64,000 bases of DNA from Panacibacter microcysteis (GTDB taxonomy: Bacteria > Bacteroidota > Bacteroidia > Chitinophagales > Chitinophagaceae), in assembly GCF_015831355.1 (NCBI RefSeq), contig NZ_JADWYR010000002.1, positions 310,001-374,000 on the forward strand, given 5' to 3'. The notes under the pieces are model-generated. The model made no database searches. It was not told where the DNA came from and was given only the letters and a program-made list of their open reading frames with translations. Numbering within the stretch: position 1 is the first letter of the stretch; the number at the start of each line of letters is the position of its first letter. The position numbers were made by a program, and so were the translations under genes. Positions 16,218 through 24,861 of the stretch are shown here, piece after piece.

Positions 16218-16960
16218 GCTTCCTGTACCAACGGTTTCAACCGGATGATTTTCATTTTATTCAACCCGAGCATAATAATGTAGGTAAGATCAAACTCAAA
16301 CCATTTGCGGGCAAAATTTGCATTGTATTTCTGGTGGTGATGATTGTTTTGAAACAATTCACCCATCATTACAATACCAAAAGGAGAGGAGTTTTTAGAA
16401 TGGTCTCCGTTATGATAATTTATATAGCCATATTTATGGCCGCACCAGTTTACAATTGCTCCCTGTATCGGCCCCATCAAAAAATGAATGGGTAATAACA
16501 AGAACCACCATAAAGATGGCGCAAAAGCGATGTAAATACCAACGTACAACAACGCGAATGATATTCTTGTAATAACATGGTCGCCCAAATGATCGAGCTT
16601 GTTCCAAACCGGCAGGTATTCCCTGGTAAACTGTGGTTCAGGAAGGTTTTTCCTGGTTTTGAAACTTTTGAATATTACAATAGTATTCCACATCATGCCC
16701 CATATATCTTTAAAGAAATGCGGGGAATGCGGGTCCTTTACGGTATCACTGTATTCATGATGCATGCGGTGCATAACACCGTATGCTCTCGGTACGAGAA
16801 AAGAGGAGCCTTGCACAATCCATGTAGAAAGGTAGATCACTCTTTCCCAGTTCTTACTGGTGGTATACAATTGGTGAGATGCATAACGGTGTAAAAAGAA
16901 CGAGTGAAAAAACAACGATAAAAACCAATGACCGATAAAAAAGAATAAGATTAAATTCAT
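16214..16960 (-). CDS. Acyl-CoA/acyl-lipid (delta-9 type) fatty acid desaturase
   Basis: 248 residues. The diiron His boxes are H24-R-Y-A-S-H29, H64-R-M-H-H68 and N-N-H-H-H (205-209), with an additional N-W-C-G-H175. Hydrophobic segments at both ends and between boxes fit a membrane-bound desaturase. It inserts a cis double bond into acyl chains using O2. This is a short member of the family, without a cytochrome b5 domain. It is transcribed alone on the minus strand. Confidence 0.92.
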   Translation of the reverse strand: MNLILFFFIGHWFLSLFFHSFFLHRYASHQLYTTSKNWERVIYLSTWIVQGSSFLVPRAYGVMHRMHHEYSDTVKDPHSPHFFKDIWGMMWNTIVIFKSFKTRKNLPEPQFTREYLPVWNKLDHLGDHVITRISFALLYVGIYIAFAPSLWWFLLLPIHFLMGPIQGAIVNWCGHKYGYINYHNGDHSKNSSPFGIVMMGELFQNNHHHQKYNANFARKWFEFDLTYIIMLGLNKMKIIRLKPLVQEA

Positions 16961-17186
16961 AAATGCGAAAAGTATTTACTGCGGGTTTTATTACAAATGG
17001 AGTAACAATAGCCACATACAAAATTCACTGTTTAACGATGTAATAGTTTACACAATTATTGGTATTGCTTGTAACATTCACATATACGCATTATGTATAA
17101 ATACAGACTTATGTATCGGGAAAGATTATGGGAAAAGTTTCGAAACCTGTACACCAATACTGTTGGATGGAAGGGTGTACCGCAAC

Positions 17187-17222
17187 AAAAAAGGTTGAAA
17201 AACTTTCGTTAATCAACCTTTT
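17187..17222 (-). terminator. Terminator downstream of tRNA-Pro
   Basis: Read on the minus strand, AAAAGGTTGA and TCAACCTTTT pair around a 14-base loop and are followed by T. It sits right after the 3' end of tRNA-Pro. Confidence 0.7.
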
Positions 17223-17226
17223 GGTG

Positions 17227-17300
17227 TCGGGAGGACAGGATTCGAACCTGCGACCCCCTGGTCCCAAACCAGGTATTCTACCGGGCTGAACTACCTCCCG
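17227..17300 (-). tRNA. tRNA-Pro (TGG)
   Basis: 74 nt. The acceptor stem CGGGAGG/CCTCCCG, discriminator A, anticodon stem CCTGG/CCAGG with loop TTTGGGA, and T-loop GGTTCGAATCC are all visible on the minus strand. CCA is not encoded. Confidence 0.97.
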
Positions 17301-17337
17301 TGCCTTGTGCTAAACTTTGAAGGACTTTTCAAATCCG

Positions 17338-17426
17338 CGGTGAGGGAGGGATTCGAACCCTCGGTACAGTTTAACCCGTACGGCAGTTTAGCAAACTACT
17401 GATTTCAGCCACTCATCCACCTCACC
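17338..17426 (-). tRNA. tRNA-Ser (GCT)
   Basis: 89 nt with a long variable arm. The acceptor stem is GGTGAGG/CCTCACC with discriminator G, the anticodon loop is TTGCTAA, and the T-arm contains GGTTCGAATCC. It lies 37 bp from tRNA-Pro and is probably co-transcribed with it. Confidence 0.97.
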
Positions 17427-17604
17427 TTTAGCTGAATTGGTTCCCTTAAGGGGCTGCAAAAATAGGTAGCTGATCGGAAACTCCAAAAAGAAAATTACAA
17501 TTGCCGGAAATATTTTTTACAGGCCTGCGCATAATGTATTTCGCCCATGGCTGAGATACCTGCCTGTGTATGATAAACGGGGTGCACCTTGCCGAATAAT
17601 GTTA

Positions 17605-17655
17605 CTGCCGTACAAGTGAGTGACACAACCAAAGTTAAATAGTAGCAATGCAGCC
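17605..17655 (-). repeat. Interspersed repeat copy 5 (subfamily B)
   Basis: The core GTACAAGTGAGTGACACAAC at 17610-17629 is identical to copies 1 and 9 over 20 bases. The TAGTAGCAATGCAG flank is shared with copy 1. It lies between dnaA and tRNA-Ser. Confidence 0.85.
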
Positions 17656-17661
17656 GGTAAC

Positions 17662-17699
17662 AAATAAAAAAAATCCCAAAGCGTTGGCTTTGGGATTTT
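17662..17699 (-). terminator. Terminator of dnaA
   Basis: A perfect 12-bp stem (17671-17682 with 17687-17698; CCCAAAGC arm) with a GTTG loop is followed on the minus strand by a run of eight T, 20 bases after the dnaA stop. Confidence 0.9.
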
Positions 17700-17717
17700 C
17701 CGGCATTGCATGTTGTA

Positions 17718-19148
17718 TTACATAGCAGCAAGTTGTACTTTTTGCGTAAGCTCCATTACGTTTTCGCGAAAGAGACTGTCGGTATCCATAAGATCTTTTA
17801 CCGTTTGGCAACTGTGTATAACGGTGGTATGATCGCGGCCGCCAAAATGCTCACCAATTGTTTTGAGCGAGTTCTTGGTAAATGCTTTTGCGAGGTACAT
17901 GGTTATTTGTCTTGCCTGTACAATTTCTCTCTTACGTGTTTTTTGTAAGAGCTTGTCGTAAGGCACATCAAAGTATTCGCACACCATTTTTTGTATGGCA
18001 TCTATGGTAATTTCTTTACTGCTTGTTTTTACAAAATTGCGCAGTACTTTTTTTGCAAGTTCGAGATCGATTTCTCTTTTGTTGAGCGATGATTGTGCAA
18101 GCAACGAGATCAATGCGCCTTCCAGCTCTCTTACATTGGTGCTGATATTGTATGCCACATATTTAACAACTTCTTTTGGCATGTCGAGACCATCGTTCTT
18201 CATTTTTCTTTCCAGTATCTCTATGCGTGTTTCATAGTCAGGAATCTGCAGGTCTGCGCTAAGGCCCCAGCGAAAACGGCTGAGCAATCTTTCCTGCATA
18301 CCATCCAGGTCTTTTGGTGGCTTATCTGATGTAAGTACTAATTGTTTACCACTTTGGTGCAGGTGATTGAATATGGCGAAGAATGCATCCTGGCTTCTTT
18401 CTGCCCTGGAAAAAAACTGTACATCATCTATGATCAGCACATCTATCAACTGGTAGAAGTGAATAAAATCGTTGATAGCATTATTACGGCTGTGGTCCTG
18501 GAACTGGTTAATAAATTTTTCGCTGCTTACATATAACACAACTTTGTTTGGGTGCAGTCTTTTTACTTCATTGCCTATGGCCTGTGCAAGGTGTGTTTTA
18601 CCCAAGCCCACACCACCATATATTACGAGCGGGTTAAAAGAATTTGCACCGGGTTTTTCTGCCACGGTTTTACCTGCACGGCGTGCCACCCTGTTGCAAT
18701 CACCTTCAATAAAAGAATCGAATGTATAGGTTGCATTAAGCTGCGGATCTATCTGCATCTTTTTAAGACCCGGTATTACAAACGGGTTCTTAACAGGACT
18801 GTTTATGATGAGTGGAAAATCCATTTCGTTGTTGTTGTACATTTTCATGTTGCCTGCAGGCACATCCATTGTGCCGTTGTGGCCATTGCTGCCACTGTCA
18901 ACCATTATGCGGTATTCGAGCCTGGCTTCTTTGCCAAGTTCCCGTTTCAATGTTTTCGCGAGCAGGGTTACATAATGTTCTTCAAGATATTCAAAGAAGA
19001 ATTGGCTAGGTACCTGTATTAACAACACATTGCCTTTTAATTCCACCGCTTTAATAGGTTCGAACCATGTTTTATAGGGTTGCCAGTCAACAATATCTTT
19101 TATAATCTTTAAACAGTTACTCCATATAGATTCAGCGGTTTTAGTCAT
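17718..19148 (-). CDS. dnaA: Chromosomal replication initiator protein DnaA
   Basis: 476 residues from ATG 19148; the longer frame to 19208 has an unlikely N-terminus, while MTKTAESIW is the usual family start. Domain I is at the N-terminus and a short linker follows. The AAA+ domain shows Walker A G-G-V-G-L-G-K-T-H and Walker B V-L-I-I-D-D-V-Q-F-F, and arginine-finger-region residues L-L-S-R-F-R-W-G-L. Domain IV, with G-G-R-D-H-T-T-V-I-H-S, recognises DnaA boxes. It starts chromosome replication at oriC. The gene is monocistronic, and the neighbouring DNA contains no clear DnaA-box cluster. Confidence 0.98.
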   Translation of the reverse strand: MTKTAESIWSNCLKIIKDIVDWQPYKTWFEPIKAVELKGNVLLIQVPSQFFFEYLEEHYVTLLAKTLKRELGKEARLEYRIMVDSGSNGHNGTMDVPAGNMKMYNNNEMDFPLIINSPVKNPFVIPGLKKMQIDPQLNATYTFDSFIEGDCNRVARRAGKTVAEKPGANSFNPLVIYGGVGLGKTHLAQAIGNEVKRLHPNKVVLYVSSEKFINQFQDHSRNNAINDFIHFYQLIDVLIIDDVQFFSRAERSQDAFFAIFNHLHQSGKQLVLTSDKPPKDLDGMQERLLSRFRWGLSADLQIPDYETRIEILERKMKNDGLDMPKEVVKYVAYNISTNVRELEGALISLLAQSSLNKREIDLELAKKVLRNFVKTSSKEITIDAIQKMVCEYFDVPYDKLLQKTRKREIVQARQITMYLAKAFTKNSLKTIGEHFGGRDHTTVIHSCQTVKDLMDTDSLFRENVMELTQKVQLAAM

Positions 19149-19589
19149 GATTCTCGTTACAAATTTTTCTATCGGTTTAAAGAATTTCAATTCAGCGCTT
19201 AGCTCCAAAAAAACTATTCAACATATGTGAACAAAAATTTTAGGAGGGGGACGAATATCAAAATTTTATGTTGAAAAAAAAATTTTTTCATCTCGCCTTT
19301 TTTGTCCCATTAGGTAAAAAATGATTGTGAAAAAAATTATTTACTGTGCAATTAAATGTCGATTAAAGATGATTGTTCAATACTACATTTATAGGGTTAC
19401 TCTGCTGGCAAAAATCAATCCTTTTTTCTGTTGTCGTCTTAAATAAATCCTCAACCGATAAGAAACTAATCTAACTAATATTTCTTTTAAAAAAAATAAA
19501 TTAAAACCAATTTATTTGTTATGCTCCATTTCGCTGCTGATGCAGTTATGCAATTATTTTTTGGGCCCGGCAAAAAAATCTTTTTTGAG

Positions 19590-19640
19590 CATTCGTTGCG
19601 TCGCACTCTTCAACGTATGGTTCGCTTTTCAGCACTCTGA
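19590..19640 (+). repeat. Interspersed repeat copy 6
   Basis: GTTGCGTCGCACTCTTCAAC is at 19595-19614, with a CCCGGC box about 25 bases upstream (19566-19571). It lies between divergent genes dnaA and DUF3127. Confidence 0.85.
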
Positions 19641-19814
19641 GTACAATCTGCGTAAATTTATATTACCATCTGTGCTGTTTCTTGCTTTCGTTTTTATTTG
19701 CATGTAAAAATTTTCCTTTTACATGCAGGCATTTTTCGCATTACCGAATACATGATCGTGTTAAAAGTTATCAACGTGTTATACATACAAAAGCACGTCG
19801 AGGAATTTATCTGC

Positions 19815-19822
19815 TACATTTG
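19815..19822 (+). promoter_or_regulatory. Putative -7 box of the DUF3127 gene
   Basis: TACATTTG matches the Bacteroidota primary-sigma -7 consensus TAnnTTTG, 16 bases before the start codon. No clear TTTG -33 box. Confidence 0.45.
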
Positions 19823-19838
19823 CCTAAAATAAAATTTC

Positions 19839-20216
19839 ATGTCATTCGAAATAACAGGCAAACTTGTAGCAAAGTATGATACCGTGCAGCGTACCGAAAC
19901 ATTCAAGACAAGAGAATTCGTTATTGAAAAAACAGAAGATATAGGTGGCAGAACCATCAGCAATTATGTAAAGTTTCAGAGTGTACAGGACAGAACATCA
20001 ATGCCTGATCGTTTCAATGTTGGAGATGAAGTAAAAGTGTCGTTCAACATCAAAGGAACAAAGTGGGTAAAAGATGGCAGAGAAAATTACATTACCAATC
20101 TCGATGCCTGGAGAATGGAGCACGTAAAACTTGGGCAGGATGCAGGAAACAATTCATCTCAGCCGGCATCAGTAGATTTCCCTCCCGGTGATGTGGTAGA
20201 CGATCTTCCTTTTTAG
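19839..20216 (+). CDS. DUF3127 protein with SSB-like acidic C-terminal tip
   Basis: 125 residues, no signal peptide. The N-terminal ~95 residues (E-I-T-G-K-L start, then strand-rich sequence with F-N-V-G-D-E-V-K-V-S-F-N-I-K-G) match DUF3127, predicted as an OB-like fold. A polar linker leads to a C-terminus ending V-V-D-D-L-P-F, close to the D-D-x-P-F tip by which single-stranded-DNA-binding proteins recruit partners. A role in DNA metabolism is inferred from that tip and the nearby dnaA gene. Confidence 0.85.
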   Translation: MSFEITGKLVAKYDTVQRTETFKTREFVIEKTEDIGGRTISNYVKFQSVQDRTSMPDRFNVGDEVKVSFNIKGTKWVKDGRENYITNLDAWRMEHVKLGQDAGNNSSQPASVDFPPGDVVDDLPF

Positions 20217-20293
20217 TTGCGGTAATATAATAATATGTCAGGCTTTTCGTTTTAGGGTAATCATTCAATATATCCTATCTAAAAAAGCCAACA

Positions 20294-20863
20294 ATGAGAA
20301 AAATAATTTTACTCGCTTCTCTCGTAATGGGATCAATCCCCGTTTTTTCACAAATCACTACTTTATCAGATGCAGAACTGGGGTTCGGTTTAGAAACTGC
20401 CGTTCCGTTGAAAGGTTTAAATGAAACGCAGAAGACAGGTCTTGGCGGTTCAATAAAATTTGGCTACACATTGCCAAATACGTATTATCTCGCACCAACA
20501 TTCCAGGCAGGCTTTATATCTTTTTCAGGCAAAGCCATTCCGCAGGATCAAACCAATCTCCTGAAAGAAACCTACACACCTGTTTTTATGGTGCCGGTGA
20601 AAGTAGGGTTGCGTTATACCTTTGCAGGCGGCATATATGGCGAGCCACAGGTTGGCGCAACCATGAGCATGTCTGAAACAGACATGGGACAATCAAAGAA
20701 TTCATTTGGATTAACATATGCATTTAATCTTGGTTTTCAAACATTACCAGGTTTAGATATCAGTGCCAGGTACGAGTCCGTTAAATATCTGAACGGCGAT
20801 GCCGCTATGGCAGGGTTGAGAATAGCCTATCATTTTACCTTCAGACGACAGGAAATATATTAA
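20294..20863 (+). CDS. Putative outer-membrane beta-barrel protein
   Basis: 189 residues. A signal peptide (MRK, hydrophobic, cleavage near F-S-Q at 18-20) precedes alternating-residue strands such as L-G-G-S-I-K-F-G-Y, V-G-L-R-Y-T-F and G-L-R-I-A-Y-H-F. This pattern suggests a small 8-stranded barrel of the OmpA/PorT-like kind. The last residues are R-R-Q-E-I-Y rather than a terminal aromatic strand. No function can be assigned. Confidence 0.75.
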   Translation: MRKIILLASLVMGSIPVFSQITTLSDAELGFGLETAVPLKGLNETQKTGLGGSIKFGYTLPNTYYLAPTFQAGFISFSGKAIPQDQTNLLKETYTPVFMVPVKVGLRYTFAGGIYGEPQVGATMSMSETDMGQSKNSFGLTYAFNLGFQTLPGLDISARYESVKYLNGDAAMAGLRIAYHFTFRRQEIY

Positions 20864-20893
20864 TAGCGTTATTTCAACCTTAAGTCAAATACC

Positions 20894-20917
20894 AAACCGG
20901 CATTGCCGGTTTTTTTA
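20894..20917 (+). terminator. Rho-independent terminator after the beta-barrel gene
   Basis: AAACCGGC (20894-20901) and GCCGGTTT (20905-20912) form a stem with ATT loop, followed by T. Confidence 0.8.
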
Positions 20918-20960
20918 TTTCTTTGCAGGAAATTTCCGGGTTAAATACCCGGCATTTACT

Positions 20961-22556
20961 ATGCAGCAACAGATTACACTCCGCTTATTACCTTCAGAAG
21001 CCGGCAACCACACAACAATTAAAGAGTACATCAGGCAATCATTAAGTCTGCAGGGTGCATCAGTAACCGGTTTTTATATTCTAAAGCAATCGCTGGATGC
21101 ACGTAGCAAAACCGCATGGGTCAATCTTACCGTTCGTGCATTTATCAATGAACCATTTATTGAAAGAGAAAAAGAATTATTACGATTACCTGATGTACAC
21201 ACAGCAAAGAAAAAAGTATTGGTTATTGGTGCCGGGCCCGCAGGTCTTTTTGCAGCGTTAAAACTGATTGAACAGGGAATAAAGCCGGTGGTGCTGGAGC
21301 GTGGTAAAGACGTACGTGCAAGAAGAAGAGACCTTGCTGTTTTAAATAAAGAAGGTATTATTAATCCTGAAAGCAATTATTGTTTTGGAGAAGGCGGTGC
21401 AGGCACATACAGTGATGGTAAATTATATACGCGCAGCAGTAAGCGTGGAGATATTAACCGCATCCTCAACATTTTTGTGGAGTTTGGTGCAGATGAAAAA
21501 ATACTGTACGAAGCACACCCACATATAGGCACCAACAAACTGCCGCATATTATCACCGCCATGCGCAACAGGATAACAGCATGTGGTGGCGAAATACTGT
21601 TCGGCCAGAAAGTTTCCGGTTTTATTGTTACTGACAGTGTTTTGAAAGGCGTACAGACTGCAGGTGGAGATTCGTTATATGCTGATGCCGTTATTCTCGC
21701 AACAGGTCATTCAGCTCGGGATATATTCGAAGGCTTGCATAAACACCAGATCCTTATAGAAGCAAAGCCGTTTGCATTGGGTGTACGCGTTGAACATCCA
21801 CAGTCATTGATCGACAGTGCTCAATATCATGGTGCCATACGGGATCAAAATCTGCCACCAGCCTCTTACAGCCTGATTGAGCAGGTAAATGGCAGGGGCG
21901 TTTTTAGTTTTTGCATGTGCCCGGGGGGTATTATCGCGCCTGCTTCTACCAATGAAAATGAACTGGTAGTTAATGGCTGGAGCCCCAGCAAAAGAAACAA
22001 CCCCTATGCAAACAGCGGTATGGTGGTGCAGGTAGACATAAAAGATGCGCTGTATTATTTTGCAGGTACTGCCAAACCACAAAAAATGAACGAATATGAC
22101 CCGCTGGTGCTGATGCATTTTCAGCATGCAATTGAAACTGCGGCATATGCAGCAGGCGGTGGAAAATTTGTGGCGCCTGCACAACGAATGGCCGATTTTG
22201 CCGGCAGTAAATTTTCTGCAACGCTGCCAGCCTGTAGTTACCTGCCCGGTTTGCAGAGTGTTAATCTCAATGAAGTATTACCGCCTTTTGTTTTTGAAAC
22301 GTTACAGCGCGGCTTTAAAGCTTTTGGTAAGAAAATGCGTGGTTATTTTACCAATGATGCTGTAGTGGTAGCTACGGAGAGCAGGACTTCATCACCGGTG
22401 CGTATACCCAGAAATAATGACACCTTACAACACCCGGAAATACAGCAACTCTATCCCTGCGGAGAAGGTGCTGGCTACGCCGGCGGCATTGTTAGCGCTG
22501 CAATGGATGGTGAACGTGTTGCAACTGCTGTTGCGCTTCAGGTAGCACACAATTAA
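20961..22556 (+). CDS. FAD-dependent oxidoreductase (COG2509-like)
   Basis: 531 residues. An N-terminal domain of about 85 residues precedes the FAD motif V-L-V-I-G-A-G-P-A-G-L-F (residues 86-97), then an E-R-G-K-D-V segment for ribose binding and G-E-G-G-A-G-T-Y-S-D-G-K-L-Y. The C-terminal G-E-G-A-G-Y-A-G-G-I-V-S-A-A-M-D-G region closes the FAD fold. The protein belongs to a widespread family of uncharacterised flavoproteins. The substrate is unknown. It converges on the phospholipase-like gene with a 26-bp gap. Confidence 0.88.
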   Translation: MQQQITLRLLPSEAGNHTTIKEYIRQSLSLQGASVTGFYILKQSLDARSKTAWVNLTVRAFINEPFIEREKELLRLPDVHTAKKKVLVIGAGPAGLFAALKLIEQGIKPVVLERGKDVRARRRDLAVLNKEGIINPESNYCFGEGGAGTYSDGKLYTRSSKRGDINRILNIFVEFGADEKILYEAHPHIGTNKLPHIITAMRNRITACGGEILFGQKVSGFIVTDSVLKGVQTAGGDSLYADAVILATGHSARDIFEGLHKHQILIEAKPFALGVRVEHPQSLIDSAQYHGAIRDQNLPPASYSLIEQVNGRGVFSFCMCPGGIIAPASTNENELVVNGWSPSKRNNPYANSGMVVQVDIKDALYYFAGTAKPQKMNEYDPLVLMHFQHAIETAAYAAGGGKFVAPAQRMADFAGSKFSATLPACSYLPGLQSVNLNEVLPPFVFETLQRGFKAFGKKMRGYFTNDAVVVATESRTSSPVRIPRNNDTLQHPEIQQLYPCGEGAGYAGGIVSAAMDGERVATAVALQVAHN

Positions 22557-22582
22557 ATTTGCAGGCTGGTTTGTGGGAACAT

Positions 22583-23584
22583 TTATTCTTTGCCGGCTTT
22601 TTCCTTTGCTCTTAAGAAGCCATCTTTTATTAGTTTGTTGTGCTTAAATGAGTGTAGTTCTTTCTTCAGTTGTTCTTGTTCTGTATTGGTAAGTGCGGCA
22701 TTGGGTAGGTTACTTACATCCGGCCTGCCTGCATCCACCCACGCAGTATACCAGAAATCAGCCACCATATTGGCCGAATAGATGAGCTGCTCATTAATAC
22801 TGTTGCCAAGCGCTGCGGCATAGGCTTTTGCAAAATCAGTGGTATAATATTTTACTTCTTTACCATTTCGGTTTTGGATGCGGTATTTTGTTGCATCTGT
22901 AAAACGCCTGGATACCTCGAGTTCCTTTGCAAAAACATCTTTTGTCAGGGCATGCGATCTTCTTAATGCATTCCATACTGCCTGTTCTTTGTGCTTTATA
23001 TATTTTGCCCGATGTTTTGTCGCAAGATTGTAGTTGTTGATTTCAATTTCCGGCACTACTGACTCCCATAAGGCATGTAATCCTTTCTGGTTGGTTAACT
23101 GACCATCGTAGTTTAAAGATGTGTGTAAAGGAACATTTGCATCTTCAATGTAGTGCCCCAGGTCTGCGGCATAGAAGAGAATACTGTCAGTGTTCATTTG
23201 CCTGAAGGCAGCAGTAAGCTTTTGCTGTATAGTTATTACCTGGTAAGGAACATATCCGTATGCCAGCAACGTATCGGCAGAATATTTTTTCACTGCATCA
23301 TTCCAGTGCAAGGGCATTTTGTATGCCGCACTGTCTCCGTAAGCTTCAAAATCTATGTAGTGCTTTGCTTCTTCTGATTTGTCTGTATTGCGCCTTACGT
23401 CGGGTCTTACAGCATTGTACTGGAGGTAGTCAATGTGTTTATAAAAAAAACTGCAAAGTGGTTTAGGTAATTCATAAGTTGCAAGCTGGTGGGTAGTTTT
23501 ATGTACGAGAAAGCCCCAGCTACCGTTTGTAACAATTAGCAACAATAAAATGAAAGGGGTGATGCGTTTTTGTAAACCGCTCAT
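22583..23584 (-). CDS. Zinc-dependent phospholipase C / S1-P1 nuclease-like protein
   Basis: 333 residues from ATG 23584 (a GTG four codons earlier is possible). A signal peptide precedes W-G-F-L-V-H, where the mature N-terminal Trp and His act as zinc ligands in this fold. Further ligand-bearing motifs are D-L-G-H-Y-I-E-D and V-P-L-H-T-S, then G-L-H-A-L-W-E. These fit the zinc phospholipase C/S1-P1 nuclease superfamily. It is predicted to be periplasmic or membrane-anchored. Whether it cuts phospholipid or nucleic acid is not decidable from sequence. Confidence 0.85.
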   Translation of the reverse strand: MSGLQKRITPFILLLLIVTNGSWGFLVHKTTHQLATYELPKPLCSFFYKHIDYLQYNAVRPDVRRNTDKSEEAKHYIDFEAYGDSAAYKMPLHWNDAVKKYSADTLLAYGYVPYQVITIQQKLTAAFRQMNTDSILFYAADLGHYIEDANVPLHTSLNYDGQLTNQKGLHALWESVVPEIEINNYNLATKHRAKYIKHKEQAVWNALRRSHALTKDVFAKELEVSRRFTDATKYRIQNRNGKEVKYYTTDFAKAYAAALGNSINEQLIYSANMVADFWYTAWVDAGRPDVSNLPNAALTNTEQEQLKKELHSFKHNKLIKDGFLRAKEKAGKE

Positions 23585-23888
23585 GATCTTATTCACTTTT
23601 TTAGAGCCGTGAAGTTATAATAACCGGAACTATCTGTGTAATAATTTAGCGTTACTTGCAACTAATAACACTGTAATTGCTTATGATGCTGCAACGGGCT
23701 GCGTTTTTATAACCCCTGAAGTGTTGAAAAGTGCCGTTGTTGCTTTCATCTTCGCGTTTGATCACCAGTGTTCCTGCAGTGGAAGAGTGCGACGCAACCG
23801 GTGCTTCATTGAAAAACTGCTGCCGGGTTCATACATAAATTAACGGGTTATACATGCTCAGAATTTTAAATAATTAAACAGTCCAATT
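23585..23888. other. Divergent intergenic region
   Basis: 304 bp between the phospholipase-like and ABC genes. It holds repeat copy 7 and presumably both promoters; no gene is visible. Confidence 0.6.
23760..23830 (-). repeat. Interspersed repeat copy 7
   Basis: GTGGAAGAGTGCGACGCAAC is at 23779-23798, followed by GCCGGGTTCATA at 23823-23834, the terminal box typical of this orientation. Confidence 0.85.
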
Positions 23889-24824
23889 ATGGCATTACTC
23901 GAATTACAAAACCTGAAGAAGTATTATGCTACGCAAAAGGCTGTAGATGATATCAGCTTTAAAATTGAAGAGGGCTCTATTTTCGGTTTGCTTGGTCCTA
24001 ATGGCGCAGGAAAAACAACCTTGCTGCGCATGATAACGGGAATTTTTTATCCTGATGAAGGCAACATCATCTTTGACGGTGGTAAGTTTAACCCGATTGA
24101 AGATGTGCAAAAGATTGGCTACATGCCTGAAGAGCGCGGGTTATACAAAAAAATGAAGATAGGAGAGCAGGCATTGTACCTGGCGCAGTTAAAGGGTTTG
24201 AGCAGAGCAGACGCCATGGAAAAGATAAAGTCATGGTTTAAGAAACTTGAAATGGAAAGCTGGTGGAATAAAAAAGTGGAAGACCTGAGTAAAGGAATGA
24301 GCCAGAAACTGCAGTTTGTAACAACTGTGATGCACGAACCGCGGTTGATTATACTGGATGAACCTTTCAGTGGTTTGGACCCCCTTAATGCCAGCCTTAT
24401 AAAAGACGAGATATATGGACTGGCTAAGCGCGGCAGTACAGTTATCTTCAGTACGCACCGTATGGGAGAGGTTGAGGAAATCTGCGATCATATTGTATTG
24501 GTGAACCTTGGTAAGAAAATACTCGATAATACCGTGCAACAGATTAAGCAGGACTTCAAGGAAAATAAGTTCAACATAAAACTGCAGGAGGTAGCGGCAA
24601 CTGTTAGCAGCGGTGCATTTGAGGTATTGAACGAGGCAGCAGGCAACTACACCGTAAAGATCAAAGAAGGATTTAAAAGCAATGACGTGCTGAAGTATTT
24701 TATAGACCAGCAAATAAATGTTGAATCTTTTAATGAAGTGTTACCATCACTCAATGAAATATTTATTAAACTGGTAGCAGATACACATGCAGTAACAAGG
24801 TCTTTCCAAAAAGTATCTGCATAA
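23889..24824 (+). CDS. ABC transporter ATP-binding protein (NatA-like)
   Basis: 311 residues. Walker A G-P-N-G-A-G-K-T-T (36-44), signature L-S-K-G-M-S-Q (133-139), Walker B L-I-I-L-D-E-P (153-159) and the H-loop S-T-H-R-M are intact. The C-terminal extension (about 225-311) resembles DUF4162, found on ATPases of drug or sodium exporters. It pairs with the permease gene 37 bp downstream. The substrate is unknown; NatAB-type Na+ export is one candidate. Confidence 0.93.
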   Translation: MALLELQNLKKYYATQKAVDDISFKIEEGSIFGLLGPNGAGKTTLLRMITGIFYPDEGNIIFDGGKFNPIEDVQKIGYMPEERGLYKKMKIGEQALYLAQLKGLSRADAMEKIKSWFKKLEMESWWNKKVEDLSKGMSQKLQFVTTVMHEPRLIILDEPFSGLDPLNASLIKDEIYGLAKRGSTVIFSTHRMGEVEEICDHIVLVNLGKKILDNTVQQIKQDFKENKFNIKLQEVAATVSSGAFEVLNEAAGNYTVKIKEGFKSNDVLKYFIDQQINVESFNEVLPSLNEIFIKLVADTHAVTRSFQKVSA

Positions 24825-24861
24825 AAAATTATTACTCCCGATCTTAACCAAACGAATTTTT

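Larger units (their letters stand above)
19149..19838. other. AT-rich divergent intergenic region upstream of dnaA
   Basis: 690 bp between dnaA and the DUF3127 gene. 19205-19515 is very AT-rich with A- and T-tracts. I see no consensus DnaA box; the nearest is TTATCAACG at 19768-19776 with two mismatches. It contains repeat copy 6 and the promoters of both flanking genes. Without clustered DnaA boxes I do not call an origin. Confidence 0.5.

Noticed and set aside
18552-19022. 156-residue frame antisense to dnaA
   Set aside because: It lies wholly within the highly conserved dnaA coding sequence and shows no protein motif; it is a shadow frame.
19149-19838. Possible replication origin next to dnaA
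   Set aside because: The region is AT-rich, but I find no consensus DnaA boxes, only TTATCAACG with two mismatches. In many Bacteroidota dnaA is not at the origin. Strand-composition skew would be needed.
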